Shown: positions 11,905 to 23,665 of the stretch, one piece after another
Layout: every line of letters starts with the position of its first letter
How positions within the stretch are numbered: the stretch's first letter is position 1
Source: Smittium mucronatum
Lineage: Eukaryota > Kickxellomycota > Harpellomycetes > Harpellales > Legeriomycetaceae
NCBI GenBank assembly: GCA_001953115.1
Contig: LSSL01002252.1
Location: forward strand, 1-55,976
DNA: 55,976 nucleotides
Reading direction: 5' to 3'
Notes under the pieces: model-generated
Databases searched by the model: none
Seen by the model: only the letters and a program-made list of their open reading frames with translations
What the model was told of the DNA's origin: nothing
Translations under genes and position numbers: made by a program

Positions 11905-14900
11905 ATGGTTAATTCAAATCCTCTGAGTCCAATGAGAGCTGTAGATGGAGTCAATTTGATATCCATTTTGGGTGAAGATTCAATAGTCATCGGTAGGAAT
12001 ATGATCGATTACATTTGGTATGACTTGATTAAAAACATGGCATACAGCTCGATTTACGTCCTCATCACAGACAACAATTTAAACAAGCTCTATACAGCTA
12101 AATTCGTCGAAGCTTTCAACAGAGCTATAGAATCTGAATTTAAAGACCAGGTCCAAAAACCAAAACTCCTCGTCATCCCTGTGCCACCTGGAGAAAATTC
12201 TAAACAAAGAAATGTGAAAGCCATGATCGAGGACAGAATGTTGTCCGAATCTTGTACAAGAGATACCTTTATTTTGGCTTTGGGTGGTGGTGTCATTGGT
12301 GATCTGGCAGGATTTGTAGCCTCAACTTTCATGAGAGGGATAAGATATGCGCAAATACCAACCTCTCTCTTGGCTATGGTTGATTCCAGTATTGGAGGTA
12401 AAACTGCCATCGATACAACTCATGGTAAGAACTTGATTGGATGTTTTTGGCAGCCTAAGAGGATCTTCATGGATCTCGAATTCCTGAGAACTCTTCCTGA
12501 TAGAGAGTTTTTCAATGGAATGGCCGAAGTTATTAAAAGTGCTGCTATATGGAGCGAAGAAGAATTCACTATTTTGGAAAAAAATAGTGATAAAATAAAA
12601 CAATCCTTAAAATCACAAGATGACAAAGAAAGTAATGATCTCCTCCTCCGAGTAGTTTCATCTTCTGTAAGAATGAAAGCTTATGTCGTCACTGTTGATG
12701 AACGCGAGTCCGGTTTGAGAGGCTTACTAAATTTCGGCCACACATTGGGTCACGCTCTGGAAGCCATAGTGGCCCCAAACGTTTTACACGGCGAATGTGT
12801 ATCCATTGGATGTGTACTAGAGGCTGAACTTTCTTATAGATTAGGTCACCTATCTTCTAGCTCTGTTGCAAGATTGTCGAGATGTTTTTCTCTATACAAT
12901 TTACCAATCGAGATCATGGATCAGAAGATTTTAAAAATGATTACAACCAAAAAAAAGTATGATATCACTTTAGAAAATCTTATGGGCGCTATGAAGGTTG
13001 ATAAAAAAAATGTGGGGACAAACAAACGTGTTGTTCTTATTAAAAGAATAGGAAAAACTTTGGAAGATAAGCCTACACGCGTTAACGACGACGTTATAAT
13101 GGAAATATTAGCTCCTTCTGTTGAAGTTTTGGCTGTTTCTGAGGATTCTTTGGATTCTTGGAAAGCTGAACTTGGAGATGATGGCGTCATTCTATCACCA
13201 CCAGGTAGCAAATCAGTTACAAATCGCGCCCTTGTTCTAGCTGCTTTAGGTAAAGGCAAATGCAGAATTCATAACTTACTCCATTCCGACGATACCAGGG
13301 TTATGATTCAAGCTTTGACTTCACTTGGAGCTTGTAAGGTTGAGTCCGAAGATGATGGAGCTATTCTTGTTGTAGAAGGTTTGGGCGGTGACATGTTCTC
13401 AACAGATCGAGAAATTTATCTTGGAAATGCTGGAACTGCGGCAAGATTCCTCACTACTATGGTCAATCTTGCTCAAATAGGGACAAGTAATTACTCAATT
13501 GTTACAGGAAATTCTCGCATGAAACAACGCCCCATCGGTTCTTTAGTAGAGGCCCTTGTCGATAATGGTTGTGATATCGAATATATGGAGAGTGAGGGTA
13601 GTTTGCCCTTGAAGATTGGTCACAGCTCATCAAGATTTCCAGGAGGTCATATAAAATTAGCCGCATCAGTTAGCTCGCAGTATGTTTCTTCAATTTTGAT
13701 GTGTGCGCCATATGCCACCGAGCCTGTTACTCTTGAGCTTGTTGGGGGTCACGTAATATCTCAACCTTATATTGATATGACAACTGCAATGATGTCATCT
13801 TTTGGCATTGAGGTTCAAAAAATCGATAAAAATAAATACTACATCCCAAAAGGAGTTTACACAAACCCTTCAAATTATGAAGTTGAAAGTGATGCTAGTT
13901 CTGCTACATATCCTCTCGCCATAGCTGCCATCACATCATCAAAAGTAACCATACCTAACATTGGTTTCAATTCTCTTCAAGGTGATGCCAGATTTGCAAT
14001 TGAAGTTTTGAAACCAATGGGTTGTGAGGTAATTCAAACAGAAACATCTACAACCGTTAAAGGCCCAAAATTCGGTACTTTAAAACCTTTGAAAGAAATT
14101 GATATGGAAACTATGACAGATGCCTTCTTAACAGCCACTGTTCTGGCCGCTGTTGCCACTTCCTTAAGTCCAGAGACAGACAATTGGACTAGAATAAGAG
14201 GAATAGCAAACCAACATGTTAAAGAATGTGACAGAATTGAAGCTATGACCACTGAACTTGCTAAATTGGGGATAAAATGTATCGTTCATGAAGATGGAAT
14301 AGACATAGAGGGCCAAAATATTAAGGACGTAATATCTCGTAATAAAATGCCTTCAATTCATTGTTATGATGATCATCGCGTTGCCATGAGTTTCAGTGTT
14401 TTGGCCACCGCTGTCAGCCCCGGGTTATTGATTACAGAACGAAGATGTGTTGGAAAAACATGGCCCCAATGGTGGTCAGAGCTCACTACGAAATTCCATA
14501 TTAAAATCAAAGGTGCTGATAATCCTGTTGACGCTGAAAATCACAATTCTAAGCCTATTCCACTGCAAAAAGCCTCAGAGATAATACGTGAGGATCGTCC
14601 CAGCGTTCTCTTGATAGGAATGCGCGGGGTTGGTAAATCCACTTTAGGTTTTGAAGTCTCTAAAAAAATGGGATTCAAATTTGTAGATATGGATATTTAC
14701 TTAGAAAATCAGTTATCTAAAACTATACCTGAAATTATTGAACTAGAAGGGTGGAAGGCATTCAGAGAATATGAATCTCAATTCTTGTCTAATGTTCTTA
14801 ATTCAGAGTTTTCTAAAAACTCTATTATTGCTTGTGGTGGTGGGATTGTTGAATCAGAGACTTCAGTAGAGACTATTTCGCAATGGTCTTCTAAAGGTGG

Positions 14901-16941
14901 CATAGTCTTACATCTATATGCAGATATTGAGCATGTTAATGACTATCTTCAGATAGATAAAACCCGTCCATCTTACAGCGCCCGTGAATCTCCCATGGAG
15001 GTTTTCCATCGCAGATTGCCACTATATGAAAAACTTGCTGATTATACTCTTTTTGTGCATTCTGAATCTCTGTTCGGATGGCCACAGATGATTAATGATG
15101 CTTGTAGACTTATCTCTCTAGCCACTACAGGAGAGTTTAAAAAAGTCGGTACAGACCTTGATAGATCTTTCTTTTTGTCATTAACCGTTCCTGACATTGG
15201 CCAGCTTTCAGAGTCGCAAGTCAAAACTCTGGTTTCCGGATGCCATGCAGTGGAGGTCAGAGTTGATCTCTTCCTCAAGTCAGATCAATTCTCCGGTATG
15301 AATCTGACAAATGAATCAGAGTTCTCTGAATTTAAATTTTATGTCTTGAAGCAGATATCGTATCTTAAGAGACGCACTCGGCTCCCAATCATATACACAG
15401 TGCGTACAATTGATCAAGGAGGATTTTTCCCTCCAATGCAGGATCAAATCGAATCTCTGTTAAGGTGTGGTATTAGATGGGGCTGTGAGTATATCGATGT
15501 TGAATTGACTTTAGACGAATCCAGAATTTCCAAAATAACACATAACAAAAATAATTCCCTGATTATTGCATCCTATCATGACACTACAGGCCTAAAATTA
15601 CGATGGACTACTATCGAATCTGATTCGCTTACAACCAAGTATTCCAATCTTGGAAAGAAATATGGCGATGTAACAAAGCTAATCTCAGTTGCACTAGAGT
15701 GGGATGACAATCTTAGATGCTTATTGTATGTCAGGAGATATAGAGCAAGCAATAACACCCCTCTTATCGCTATAAATATGGGATTTTCAGGTCAATTTTC
15801 TCGAGTTATGAATCCTTTTATGACCCCAGTTACCCATCCAGATCTTCCTATTGCTGCCGCACCTGGACAGCTTTCTGTGTCGCAAATCCAGAGAACCTTA
15901 TCTACATTGGGCGGAATCCCGCCTCTCAAATTTTGTTTGCTTGGGGATCCGATTTCATCATCTCCCAGCCCATCAATGCACAATGCTGCATTCGAATGCT
16001 TGGGATTTCCACACAAATACTTTTTGTACCCAATTGATATTGATAAAGCTAGCCCTGAAGATAATTCACTAGTGAAATTATCTGAATTCCTTAGATCATC
16101 CGAATTTGGGGGGGCCTCCGTCACAATTCCTAACAAACAGTCTATAATCAAATATTTAGATGTTCTTACACCGGCTGCTAAGATTATTGGAGCAGTTAAT
16201 ACAGTAATAGTTTACAAAACACCAGAAAATATTTCATACTCTGCTCCTGCCACTTCATACTTAATTAATCCTAAAAAAATAAAGCTAGTTGGTGATAACA
16301 CTGATTATTTGGGCATCATTAGATCTCTTTCTCGTGCAAACATGGAATCTCCATCACCCCAATCTCTCGGTTCTGAAACTAAGGCTCTAATCATTGGTGC
16401 AGGAGGAACTTCAAGAGCAGCTATTTATGCCCTTTATTCAATGGGCATCACAAACGTATATATATTCAACAGAACCAAATCAAGGGCTGACGAATTGGCA
16501 GAAGAGTTTTCTAGCATTTTGCCCGAAATTAAAGCCATTGACTCTTTGGATCTCCAAAATTCCACTAATATTGATGAGAGAAATCTACAATTCTCTCTAA
16601 TAATATCAACTGTCCCAGCTTCGGATTTAAAATTCGACTTTCCCGACAGCTTATTTACCCAAAGATTAGATTCCTCTGAGGGTTCTGTAGCCTCCCTTGC
16701 AGAAAAACTGGACGAAATTCAAATATCCAAACCTGATTATTGTAGAATCGCCCTTGATATGGCATATAAACCTAAAGTGACACCATTGCTTGCAAAAAGT
16801 GCATCTTTCGGCTGGACTACTATCTCTGGCTTCCAGGTGTTAATTGATCAAGGTGTTGATCAGTTTGAGAGATGGACAAAAACAAGTGCTCCTGAGACTG
16901 TAATGACTTCTGCTGTTATCGAATTCATGCAATCTTCGTAA
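11905..16941 (+). CDS. ARO1: Pentafunctional AROM polypeptide (shikimate pathway)
   Basis: A single uninterrupted frame of 1678 residues carries out shikimate pathway steps two to six, from DAHP to EPSP. Domains in order are as follows. 3-Dehydroquinate synthase spans about 20-395 (GGGVIGDLAGF at 127; zinc ligands E208, H279, H295). EPSP synthase spans about 405-870 (PPGSKS with K436, LGNAGTAAR at 506, DDHR at 822). Shikimate kinase spans about 900-1075 (P-loop GMRGVGKS at 905-912). Type I dehydroquinate dehydratase spans about 1110-1325 (E1117/R1119, H1225 in SYHD, Schiff-base K1258). Shikimate dehydrogenase spans about 1340-1678 (K1411 in VTIPNK, D1467 in GDNTDY, GAGGTSRA at 1498). All expected catalytic residues are visible, so the protein should be active. 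It is somewhat longer than the usual fungal enzyme (about 1580 residues). The start was chosen because the DHQS fold begins within about 15 residues of it; an in-frame M10 is possible. It is a cytosolic enzyme. Confidence 0.98.
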   Translation: MVNSNPLSPMRAVDGVNLISILGEDSIVIGRNMIDYIWYDLIKNMAYSSIYVLITDNNLNKLYTAKFVEAFNRAIESEFKDQVQKPKLLVIPVPPGENSKQRNVKAMIEDRMLSESCTRDTFILALGGGVIGDLAGFVASTFMRGIRYAQIPTSLLAMVDSSIGGKTAIDTTHGKNLIGCFWQPKRIFMDLEFLRTLPDREFFNGMAEVIKSAAIWSEEEFTILEKNSDKIKQSLKSQDDKESNDLLLRVVSSSVRMKAYVVTVDERESGLRGLLNFGHTLGHALEAIVAPNVLHGECVSIGCVLEAELSYRLGHLSSSSVARLSRCFSLYNLPIEIMDQKILKMITTKKKYDITLENLMGAMKVDKKNVGTNKRVVLIKRIGKTLEDKPTRVNDDVIMEILAPSVEVLAVSEDSLDSWKAELGDDGVILSPPGSKSVTNRALVLAALGKGKCRIHNLLHSDDTRVMIQALTSLGACKVESEDDGAILVVEGLGGDMFSTDREIYLGNAGTAARFLTTMVNLAQIGTSNYSIVTGNSRMKQRPIGSLVEALVDNGCDIEYMESEGSLPLKIGHSSSRFPGGHIKLAASVSSQYVSSILMCAPYATEPVTLELVGGHVISQPYIDMTTAMMSSFGIEVQKIDKNKYYIPKGVYTNPSNYEVESDASSATYPLAIAAITSSKVTIPNIGFNSLQGDARFAIEVLKPMGCEVIQTETSTTVKGPKFGTLKPLKEIDMETMTDAFLTATVLAAVATSLSPETDNWTRIRGIANQHVKECDRIEAMTTELAKLGIKCIVHEDGIDIEGQNIKDVISRNKMPSIHCYDDHRVAMSFSVLATAVSPGLLITERRCVGKTWPQWWSELTTKFHIKIKGADNPVDAENHNSKPIPLQKASEIIREDRPSVLLIGMRGVGKSTLGFEVSKKMGFKFVDMDIYLENQLSKTIPEIIELEGWKAFREYESQFLSNVLNSEFSKNSIIACGGGIVESETSVETISQWSSKGGIVLHLYADIEHVNDYLQIDKTRPSYSARESPMEVFHRRLPLYEKLADYTLFVHSESLFGWPQMINDACRLISLATTGEFKKVGTDLDRSFFLSLTVPDIGQLSESQVKTLVSGCHAVEVRVDLFLKSDQFSGMNLTNESEFSEFKFYVLKQISYLKRRTRLPIIYTVRTIDQGGFFPPMQDQIESLLRCGIRWGCEYIDVELTLDESRISKITHNKNNSLIIASYHDTTGLKLRWTTIESDSLTTKYSNLGKKYGDVTKLISVALEWDDNLRCLLYVRRYRASNNTPLIAINMGFSGQFSRVMNPFMTPVTHPDLPIAAAPGQLSVSQIQRTLSTLGGIPPLKFCLLGDPISSSPSPSMHNAAFECLGFPHKYFLYPIDIDKASPEDNSLVKLSEFLRSSEFGGASVTIPNKQSIIKYLDVLTPAAKIIGAVNTVIVYKTPENISYSAPATSYLINPKKIKLVGDNTDYLGIIRSLSRANMESPSPQSLGSETKALIIGAGGTSRAAIYALYSMGITNVYIFNRTKSRADELAEEFSSILPEIKAIDSLDLQNSTNIDERNLQFSLIISTVPASDLKFDFPDSLFTQRLDSSEGSVASLAEKLDEIQISKPDYCRIALDMAYKPKVTPLLAKSASFGWTTISGFQVLIDQGVDQFERWTKTSAPETVMTSAVIEFMQSS

Positions 16942-17091
16942 AATGACCCAGTATTGCCCTATTTAGCATTTTTTTATTTCCCAAATCAAGTCTACATTTC
17001 CTAAACAATTTTTGGTTTTAGTACCTTTATAACAATGTAGGTACATTATTGTCCCACTTTTCATCATCTTTTATATTTTTATAAAAATTTT

Positions 17092-17104
17092 AATAAAAAA
17101 TAAA
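17092..17104 (+). promoter_or_regulatory. Candidate AROM polyadenylation signals
   Basis: Two AATAAA hexamers (17092-17097 and 17099-17104) lie about 150-165 nt past the AROM stop codon. Such hexamers also arise by chance in AT-rich DNA, so position is the main support. Confidence 0.4.
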
Positions 17105-17177
17105 GTTATATCTTTTCGGCTATTTGGTTTCAATTTTCTTTGATTCTGTCTCAATTTTTCTGTAGGATGTATAAAAA

Positions 17178-17484
17178 ATGTCAGATTCAAAGGATTTTTT
17201 TTTAAATGCAGCTAACGTTGTTTCCGGTAGTGCTCATATGGAGTCATCATCGTTTATTTTGTTTTTTTATCTGATTTGAAGAATTCTGTCTTCACAGTAC
17301 AATTTTCAATTACCCACTTTAATTTTTTATTACCTGCATTCTTTTCAAAAATTTAAAATAAAAACATAATACAGTTTTATTAATAATAGCAGAATTTCTT
17401 TCTTCTCCTAATCCAGCTCAGTTGAAGCAGATCGGAAAACTCCTAGATGTGAGTCAAAAAATCTTTTTGTCAGCTCCGCGTTGA
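17178..17484 (+). CDS. Candidate small two-exon gene (47 aa), unknown function
   Basis: An ATG at 17178 opens a 49-nt exon (MSDSKDFFLNAANVVS). It ends at a GTAGTG donor at 17227. An acceptor AG at 17388-17389 leads to a second exon (17390-17484) encoding EFLSSPNPAQLKQ and ending in TGA. The reading phase is kept across the 163-nt intron, giving 47 residues. Within exon 2, a perfect-looking donor GTGAGT at 17449 and acceptor TTTTTGTCAG ending at 17473 would define a 25-nt intron. Removing it joins the frame to a further open stretch (17474-17743). Part of that stretch is repeated at 3521-3575, so a mobile-element origin is possible. I recognise no family. Confidence 0.25.
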
Positions 17485-17585
17485 CGTCGCCTGCCAAATA
17501 ATTGAACTGGGAACAGCGAAATTTTTGGGTGGCATTCGTGTTGCCAATCTATTAATACTGGAAAGTATTAATAGGTCACCAGCCC

Positions 17586-17641
17586 CCTTGAACCAATACC
17601 CAGTGGGTACGGAGCTGCTAGATCGGTGGAGAGGAGTTGGG
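17586..17641 (+). repeat. Short dispersed repeat, copy 2
   Basis: This block resembles 3521-3575 (CCTTGAACCAATACCCAGTG at the start). It lies inside a longer GC-richer block (17471-17650) with an open plus-strand frame, and follows an inverted repeat at 17552-17573 (ATTAATACT/AGTATTAAT around a four-base loop). The block is probably the better preserved of two copies of an unidentified repeat. Confidence 0.6.
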
Positions 17642-17878
17642 CAAGAAATTTTTTCGAAAATTCCAAGCTTTTTTTTGAAATTTCTATTAGCGTTTCTATT
17701 CATTTTTATTGAGTTTAAAAATAAATTCTGCGTAAAAAAATGAAGCATTTCTTATATTTTTTATTTTAATTTTGCCAGATTTTAGAGTAATAATAAAAAA
17801 ACAACTTTAAAATTAAATATGAAATTGATTTTTTATTGGTAAAATAATGTTTTTATCTTAATTTTTTTTTATATATCA

Positions 17879-18486
17879 CGGAATTTTATTGTAAGATAAT
17901 GGCATTAAAAACTATACTAAAAAAATATGAAGAAAAAAAAAATTATAGAAAAGACTAGTAACCTAACTAAAATAAGCTCCTCTGCCGGACTGCCGGCTGC
18001 GTATCTACGGGAAAAGGGTGCAATCTACCAACTGAAAGGCCCCCCTGGAATTTATTCAAGTAGGTGTATGACTGAGGTTACAAGAAATCAAGAATTAAGC
18101 TCTTTGTCAACGAAAAATAGTTCATTGAAACTATTGATATCTTAGTCAGAGCCTACTTCTAACAGGATTGATAAAACTAGGCTCCAACCCAAACATGGGA
18201 TTGATCGACATGGATTCCCTAAAAATAGCTGTTAGACGCCGAGATCAGTCTGACTGTCGAACGCTGGACTTGTGCACTAGACTATGTCTCAGCTGTGCTA
18301 AAAGATCGGATCCTCCTGTTCCGAGATGGCCCATATCTGGAATCTCTGTCCAACGAATCGCTGAGTGTTGTCTCCACTACTCCCAACCAATAATAGTACA
18401 ACGCTGTGTGAAATTTTGGTTTAGTGTACTTCGAAAAGTACACTATTAAGCCCCTAAACCACGGAAAGGTATTTCACTCTTAGGAG
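17879..18486. repeat. 0.6-kb dispersed repeat, copy A
   Basis: A block of about 608 bp begins CGGAATTTTATTGTAAGATA and ends CTCTTAGGAG. It aligns along its whole length with 44043-44655, with conserved landmarks such as AGCTCCTCTGCCGGACT, GATTGATCGACATGG and CTCAGCTGTGCTAAA. It is much less AT-rich than its surroundings. The frames open in this copy contain stops in copy B, so it is probably non-coding. Near the right end is a perfect 9-bp hairpin, AGTGTACTT-cgaa-AAGTACACT (18423-18444), broken in copy B. No terminal inverted repeats or TG...CA ends were seen. It could be a solo LTR, a SINE-like element, or a repeated structured RNA. Confidence 0.8.
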
Positions 18487-18489
18487 ATC

Positions 18490-21400
18490 GTTTTTTCTTA
18501 ATAATAAAAATACACTTATTATTTTATCTGTACTGAAGATGGAATTGCCTATTTACTTTTATATATAATATCCTCTTGATTATTTTTTTTATGGAAAATT
18601 CATTTTAAAGTTAATAAAAAGTTACAAAACTCAATTTAAAAAAATTCGTCCAACCCCCCTCTGTTTCTCTAATAGTTTCATACTCGAGGGAATTTTTTCA
18701 AGAGCTCTTGGTTAGATAAAACTCTATTTTTAAATATTGCATTATTGAAATCATCTCTACTTTGAAAATTACGATTCACACCGATACTAATGGCTGTAAC
18801 AAAAAAAAAAGTAATTGAGGATAATATCGGCAGCTTTTTTTATATATTAATATAGAACTAGGAAGCTTTCATACCAGAGTTAAGGTATAAAATTTTATTA
18901 TAGCTTTTATTTGTTGGTTTAATAGAGAAAAATAGGATCTATATGTAATAATAACAGAAATATAGATTTATAAGAACTTTAATTTTTTGTATAATTTAGA
19001 AAATTGATCTGCCAGCTGCTACAGGTTTTCTTTTGATAAACTTTTAAAAATAAACCTATTTTCAAAGTAAATCCTTAATAAAAAATATCCAAATTTTTGA
19101 ATAATTAAATTTTACTCAAATCTATCGATTAAAAATGTATCTAAAAAGCTTTACTTGGAGTTTTCTTTAAAATTATTAAATTCTTTAGAATCACAAAGCT
19201 TCAAAAAATGAACTTTTATAAATAAAAAAAGTCAATCCTATCTAGTTATGGATAGGTGATAACTATTTTGAAGCATCAACAATTCGATTAAATAGAAGGT
19301 AATAAAATTTATAAGGTTAAATTTTTATTTGGATTATTATTTAAAATTTTCTTATTTGTACATTTCAAACGGAATATATATATATGTGTGTGTGGATAAG
19401 AAACCAACAGAATTTTCTTAGAAGAAAAAAGACTCACACACACTACATATTTTGATTTAAGATATTTTAGAGAGACATTTTTGTCTAAATCCATCTCAAA
19501 CTTAAGATTTGTGATTGATATCTTCATTTTCTGATCTAAAATGTTTGTAGTTTACATAATGTTATAAGCCTATTTTACAGCTTGAAAATAAATAAAAAAC
19601 ACCCTTAATATTCACAGAGTAAAATCTGTTGTCAAAATTTTGTATTTAATATTTTTTAATTTATTTTGTAAGCAAAAAAAATTGAATCCTTCTATTTTAC
19701 GAGAAAATTATTTTAAAATTAATACAAATAAAAATTCAACTTCAGTAAACTTTTTTTTTTTCAACAAAAAAAGATCTTGAAAAAAAATAACAACATAATT
19801 TTTTATAATATATGTTATGAAATTTAATGATTTTTTTAAAAAGTATTTATATATGTAAAAAATAGAGGATAAAAAAGGGTGAGTTTTTTAAAAAAGGATT
19901 AAAATATTTAAACGGAAGTTAATTTATTGTTTTTTTTCAATTTTTTTGACAAAAATGTTATCCGTTATACACAATAGATAAAAAATATCGAGAGAATTTC
20001 TTAAATTAAATATTAAATAGCACGTATATAATACAATTTAATATTAGGAATATTTTATTTATATTATTTTTTTGAAAGAAAAAAAAAAGTTAAATAAATA
20101 GAAAAAATAATTCAAAATAGAAACTAGAGAATTTCGATAAATGAAAAAAAAAAAAATTAGTAGATTTGGGGGGGAGGGATATATATCATTGAAATTTTTA
20201 ATTTTTAATTTGAAAAAAAATTTTATTTTTATTTTTAGAATGCATTTCTTGACTCATTTATTTTTAAATTGCTCATATTTTATATTCAGAGCATAAAAGC
20301 ATTTATTTATTTAAGCTATTTCTCTAAAAAAACGTTTTCAGAAACCTTATTCTAGTAGAATTTTTAATCCATATATAAGGACAGGAAATTATAATAAAAT
20401 CTACTTGTTTTTTTTTAAAAAAAAAAGTTTCTCTAGCCGAGAGCTTATGGAATTTTATAAAAATATTAACATATTTTTTTTTCTATATAATATAAAAAGT
20501 GTTTTATGTTGACCAATGATTTAAAAAAATTCAACTAAACTCTACAGCATAAAAATTAAAGTTATATTTTTAATTTTGGGGTATAATCAACTCTAAAATT
20601 TTTTTAAAAAAGCTTCAAAACAGTAAATTGTAACCAAAAATTGGATATACATCATTAAAATATAATTTTTACTCGTTTTCTTAAAATTAAGCCTAGTTTT
20701 TATCACTAAAAAACGTATTCTTTTTTTTATTAATTTAAATTTTTGTGATAAAATACAAAATCAGTTTATTTATTTTTTGATACCAAACCTTTAATTATAG
20801 AAGTGAAAATTATTATTATTTAACATCATTCATTTTCAAAATGATAAAATGCAATTTTTTACGAAATTAATTGCCTCTAAACCCAAAAAATTTATAACGG
20901 ATATAAATATATTCGAAAATATCTTGTGAAGATTTCCTTTATTTCTATTTTAAAGAAATCACTTATAATGATTAATTTTAACTTTTGAAAAGATAATCTA
21001 ATTGTATTTCACTAAAAAAAAGTTCTGAATTAGATCTGGAAGTTCCAAAAGAGAGGAATATTTCCAAAAATAACAAATTAAAAAATTATTCTGTTATATC
21101 TATTACTGCCACAATAAGGCTATATATATCCTCTTAGCGATAATTTTTACCGAAAAAGCTTCGCAAATAAAATTAATCTGAAATTTTTTTTATGGTTATG
21201 AAAAATACAGTGAAAATACGAAAAAAATTGGACTTATTTAAAAAAAATCGAGAATCTGTACAGTAATTATTCGAAGAAGCCTTAAAAAATCAAAATTTAT
21301 CCCAAAAAAGAAGTAATAAAAGTAAAGAATTAAAAATTATATTCAGCTATAAAATATATGAATAAAAATAGAGAGAAATTTTCATCTACAACTTATGGAT

Positions 21401-23655
21401 AGCTGCAAACATTTCTCAGGGAAAATTCATAAAAATAAAAATGAAATTATCCTTAAATTTTTGTGTTCGATTTAAAGCCAAAATGATTAAAAATATTTTA
21501 AACTCTAATGTTGTTATTGGAAAATTATCAATTTAACGAAAGCTTTCGCATTGAAATGACGTGTAGGTTATCTAATATAAGGTGTCCTGAAATATTAATT
21601 GGTATTTGAGATTTTTTGAAAGCATTTATACCTATATTTATAGATATAATACAAGATGGAAAAAAAAGATGGAAAAAAAAGAAAGTATCTCGTGAGTGTT
21701 AAACAAAAGAAAAAATGAGTTTATATCTTTTGGAGTTGGATTTAAATTTTAAATCAAAATTCTAATATCCAATTCAGCCCCAAAAATAACCTTTTATTTG
21801 AAAAAAATTGATCCTAGAATAAAAAGTAATAAATTTTAGACCCATAAGTGGAGGAATACCCTATCCACAATCAAAAAAATACCCAAAGTAATACGTGAAA
21901 AAAAATTTAAAAATGTAAATTCTTTATTTAGCTGTCACGAAATTATAAACTTTTTGATTTATACTGGGCTTTTTTATGGGAAAGTGGAGCGAGTTCCGTG
22001 AAATAAATGAAGCTTTTGATAAATAAAACCAAAAAAAACTTTCGCAAAAACAGAGGCTGGTATGAGAGATATTGAAAATTAACTCCTAGAACAAAAAATT
22101 GCTTAAAAATATTTATTTTAACCATCAAATTGAAATAATTTTCATTAGAAAAAAAAAAGCTCCCCAAATCTATTGCAAAATTTTCTGAATATGCTTCATG
22201 ATATTCCAGAAACAATTACCCCAATCACTTCTAATACAAAACATTCCACACATATTACTTTAAGGGGTATTTTTATAACTTATACCAAAATTTTACATCA
22301 ACCGATATGATTAATTGTGTCTCACATCAGAAAGATTTTAGTTTAAACCAAGAGTTTATTGAAAATATTTTTATTTCGTTAATTTCAATTAAATGAAAAC
22401 GGTTTTTGGATAATTTTCATTAATCAATGTAAAAAATAAAATATATAATCGTAAATATACAACTTGCTCATGCAGAATTTTTCTGGAAAGTTACAAATGT
22501 AAAAACGTTTATTTATACCTCAAGATCACCAAAAAGCTTCTTTTATGGACACTTACTTGGATCCAAACAGAAAAATTTGGGGAAAAAAATTTTTTTTTTT
22601 CAATATTGTCGGTATTTTTCCGGAATCGTAGCTTATTATTTTTTAAATTTTTATTGCTATTAACTATTCTATTGTAAAAAAAAAAACTCAAACACTATAA
22701 AAACTTCTTGTTCAATTATTGGAAATTTTATTTGAATGCTTTATAATATTAAAAAGATTTTATAATTTTATTGAGATGCAAGTTTTATATTTCAATAAGG
22801 GCCTCTATTAGAAAGGATGTTGATAAAAAATATTCAAGTAAATACCCTTGAAGATATTCTATTGAAATACGCAATTTAATCAAATTAATACCGTATATAA
22901 ACTTTATAATTGTATAAAGTATACGAGGACTCATAAAATAATGAAATATATAAGTAAGGGGGGTCCTAGTCATATTTTCAGAGCAACTAGAATTTTTTTA
23001 TTAATAGCTAAAAACATTTAAAAATTTGTATATAAATTTTAAAAAAAGAGTATAGAATCATATATTATAGGTATTAATTAACTTTGCTTATAATGAGGAT
23101 TTAATTCGTATAATTATCTAATTGAAAGAATAATATTTCGTTTGATTTTTGGGGATATAAGATTCTATTTAGGAAAAAATTTATCATCTAGAAAGTTATA
23201 TAAAAAGTATTTTTAAATATATTAGAATTTAGCTTGACTTTCTTTACTCGTAATCCATAGATTAGATTTCATTAAAATTTTAATTAGGGCTCTTATATTT
23301 CAAGTTAAAAGCTTATTAAAAAAGTATATAGCTAAATAGAGCTTTTTTTAAGAGTTTACTAGATTATATGGAAGTTGAATTCAAAATTTCATTGCGAATT
23401 TAATTAATTTTTCTTAGTCCGGATGACCTCTTGATAAAAGATTTTTATTTTAGAACATTACTGGTCTTAAAATAATATGGTTTTAATTTGAGAGGCATTT
23501 TTTTTATAGATCATCATCCAATAAAAAGATAAACGTTTATTTGATTGTGAGAATAAGTTTTTAGAGAAGAAAAATGAATTTAAAGACATATTTTAGTTAT
23601 GTGTTTAAGTTTGGGCACCAATATCTACTTTAGAAGACTGTTTGAGGGAACGATA
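18490..23655. other. AT-rich gene-empty stretch
   Basis: A/T homopolymer-rich sequence with only short low-complexity open frames. No domain, tRNA or repeat family was recognised apart from scattered simple repeats, including a short TATATGTGTG tract near 19376-19395. Confidence 0.7.
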
Positions 23656-23665
23656 TCCCGAAAAT

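Noticed and set aside
11751..11990. Minus-strand frame overlapping the AROM start
   Set aside because: Half of it is antisense to the AROM coding region, so it is a shadow frame.
17927..18145. Plus-strand frame of 72 codons inside repeat copy A
   Set aside because: The aligned copy at 44043-44655 has stops and indels in this frame, so there is no sign of protein selection.
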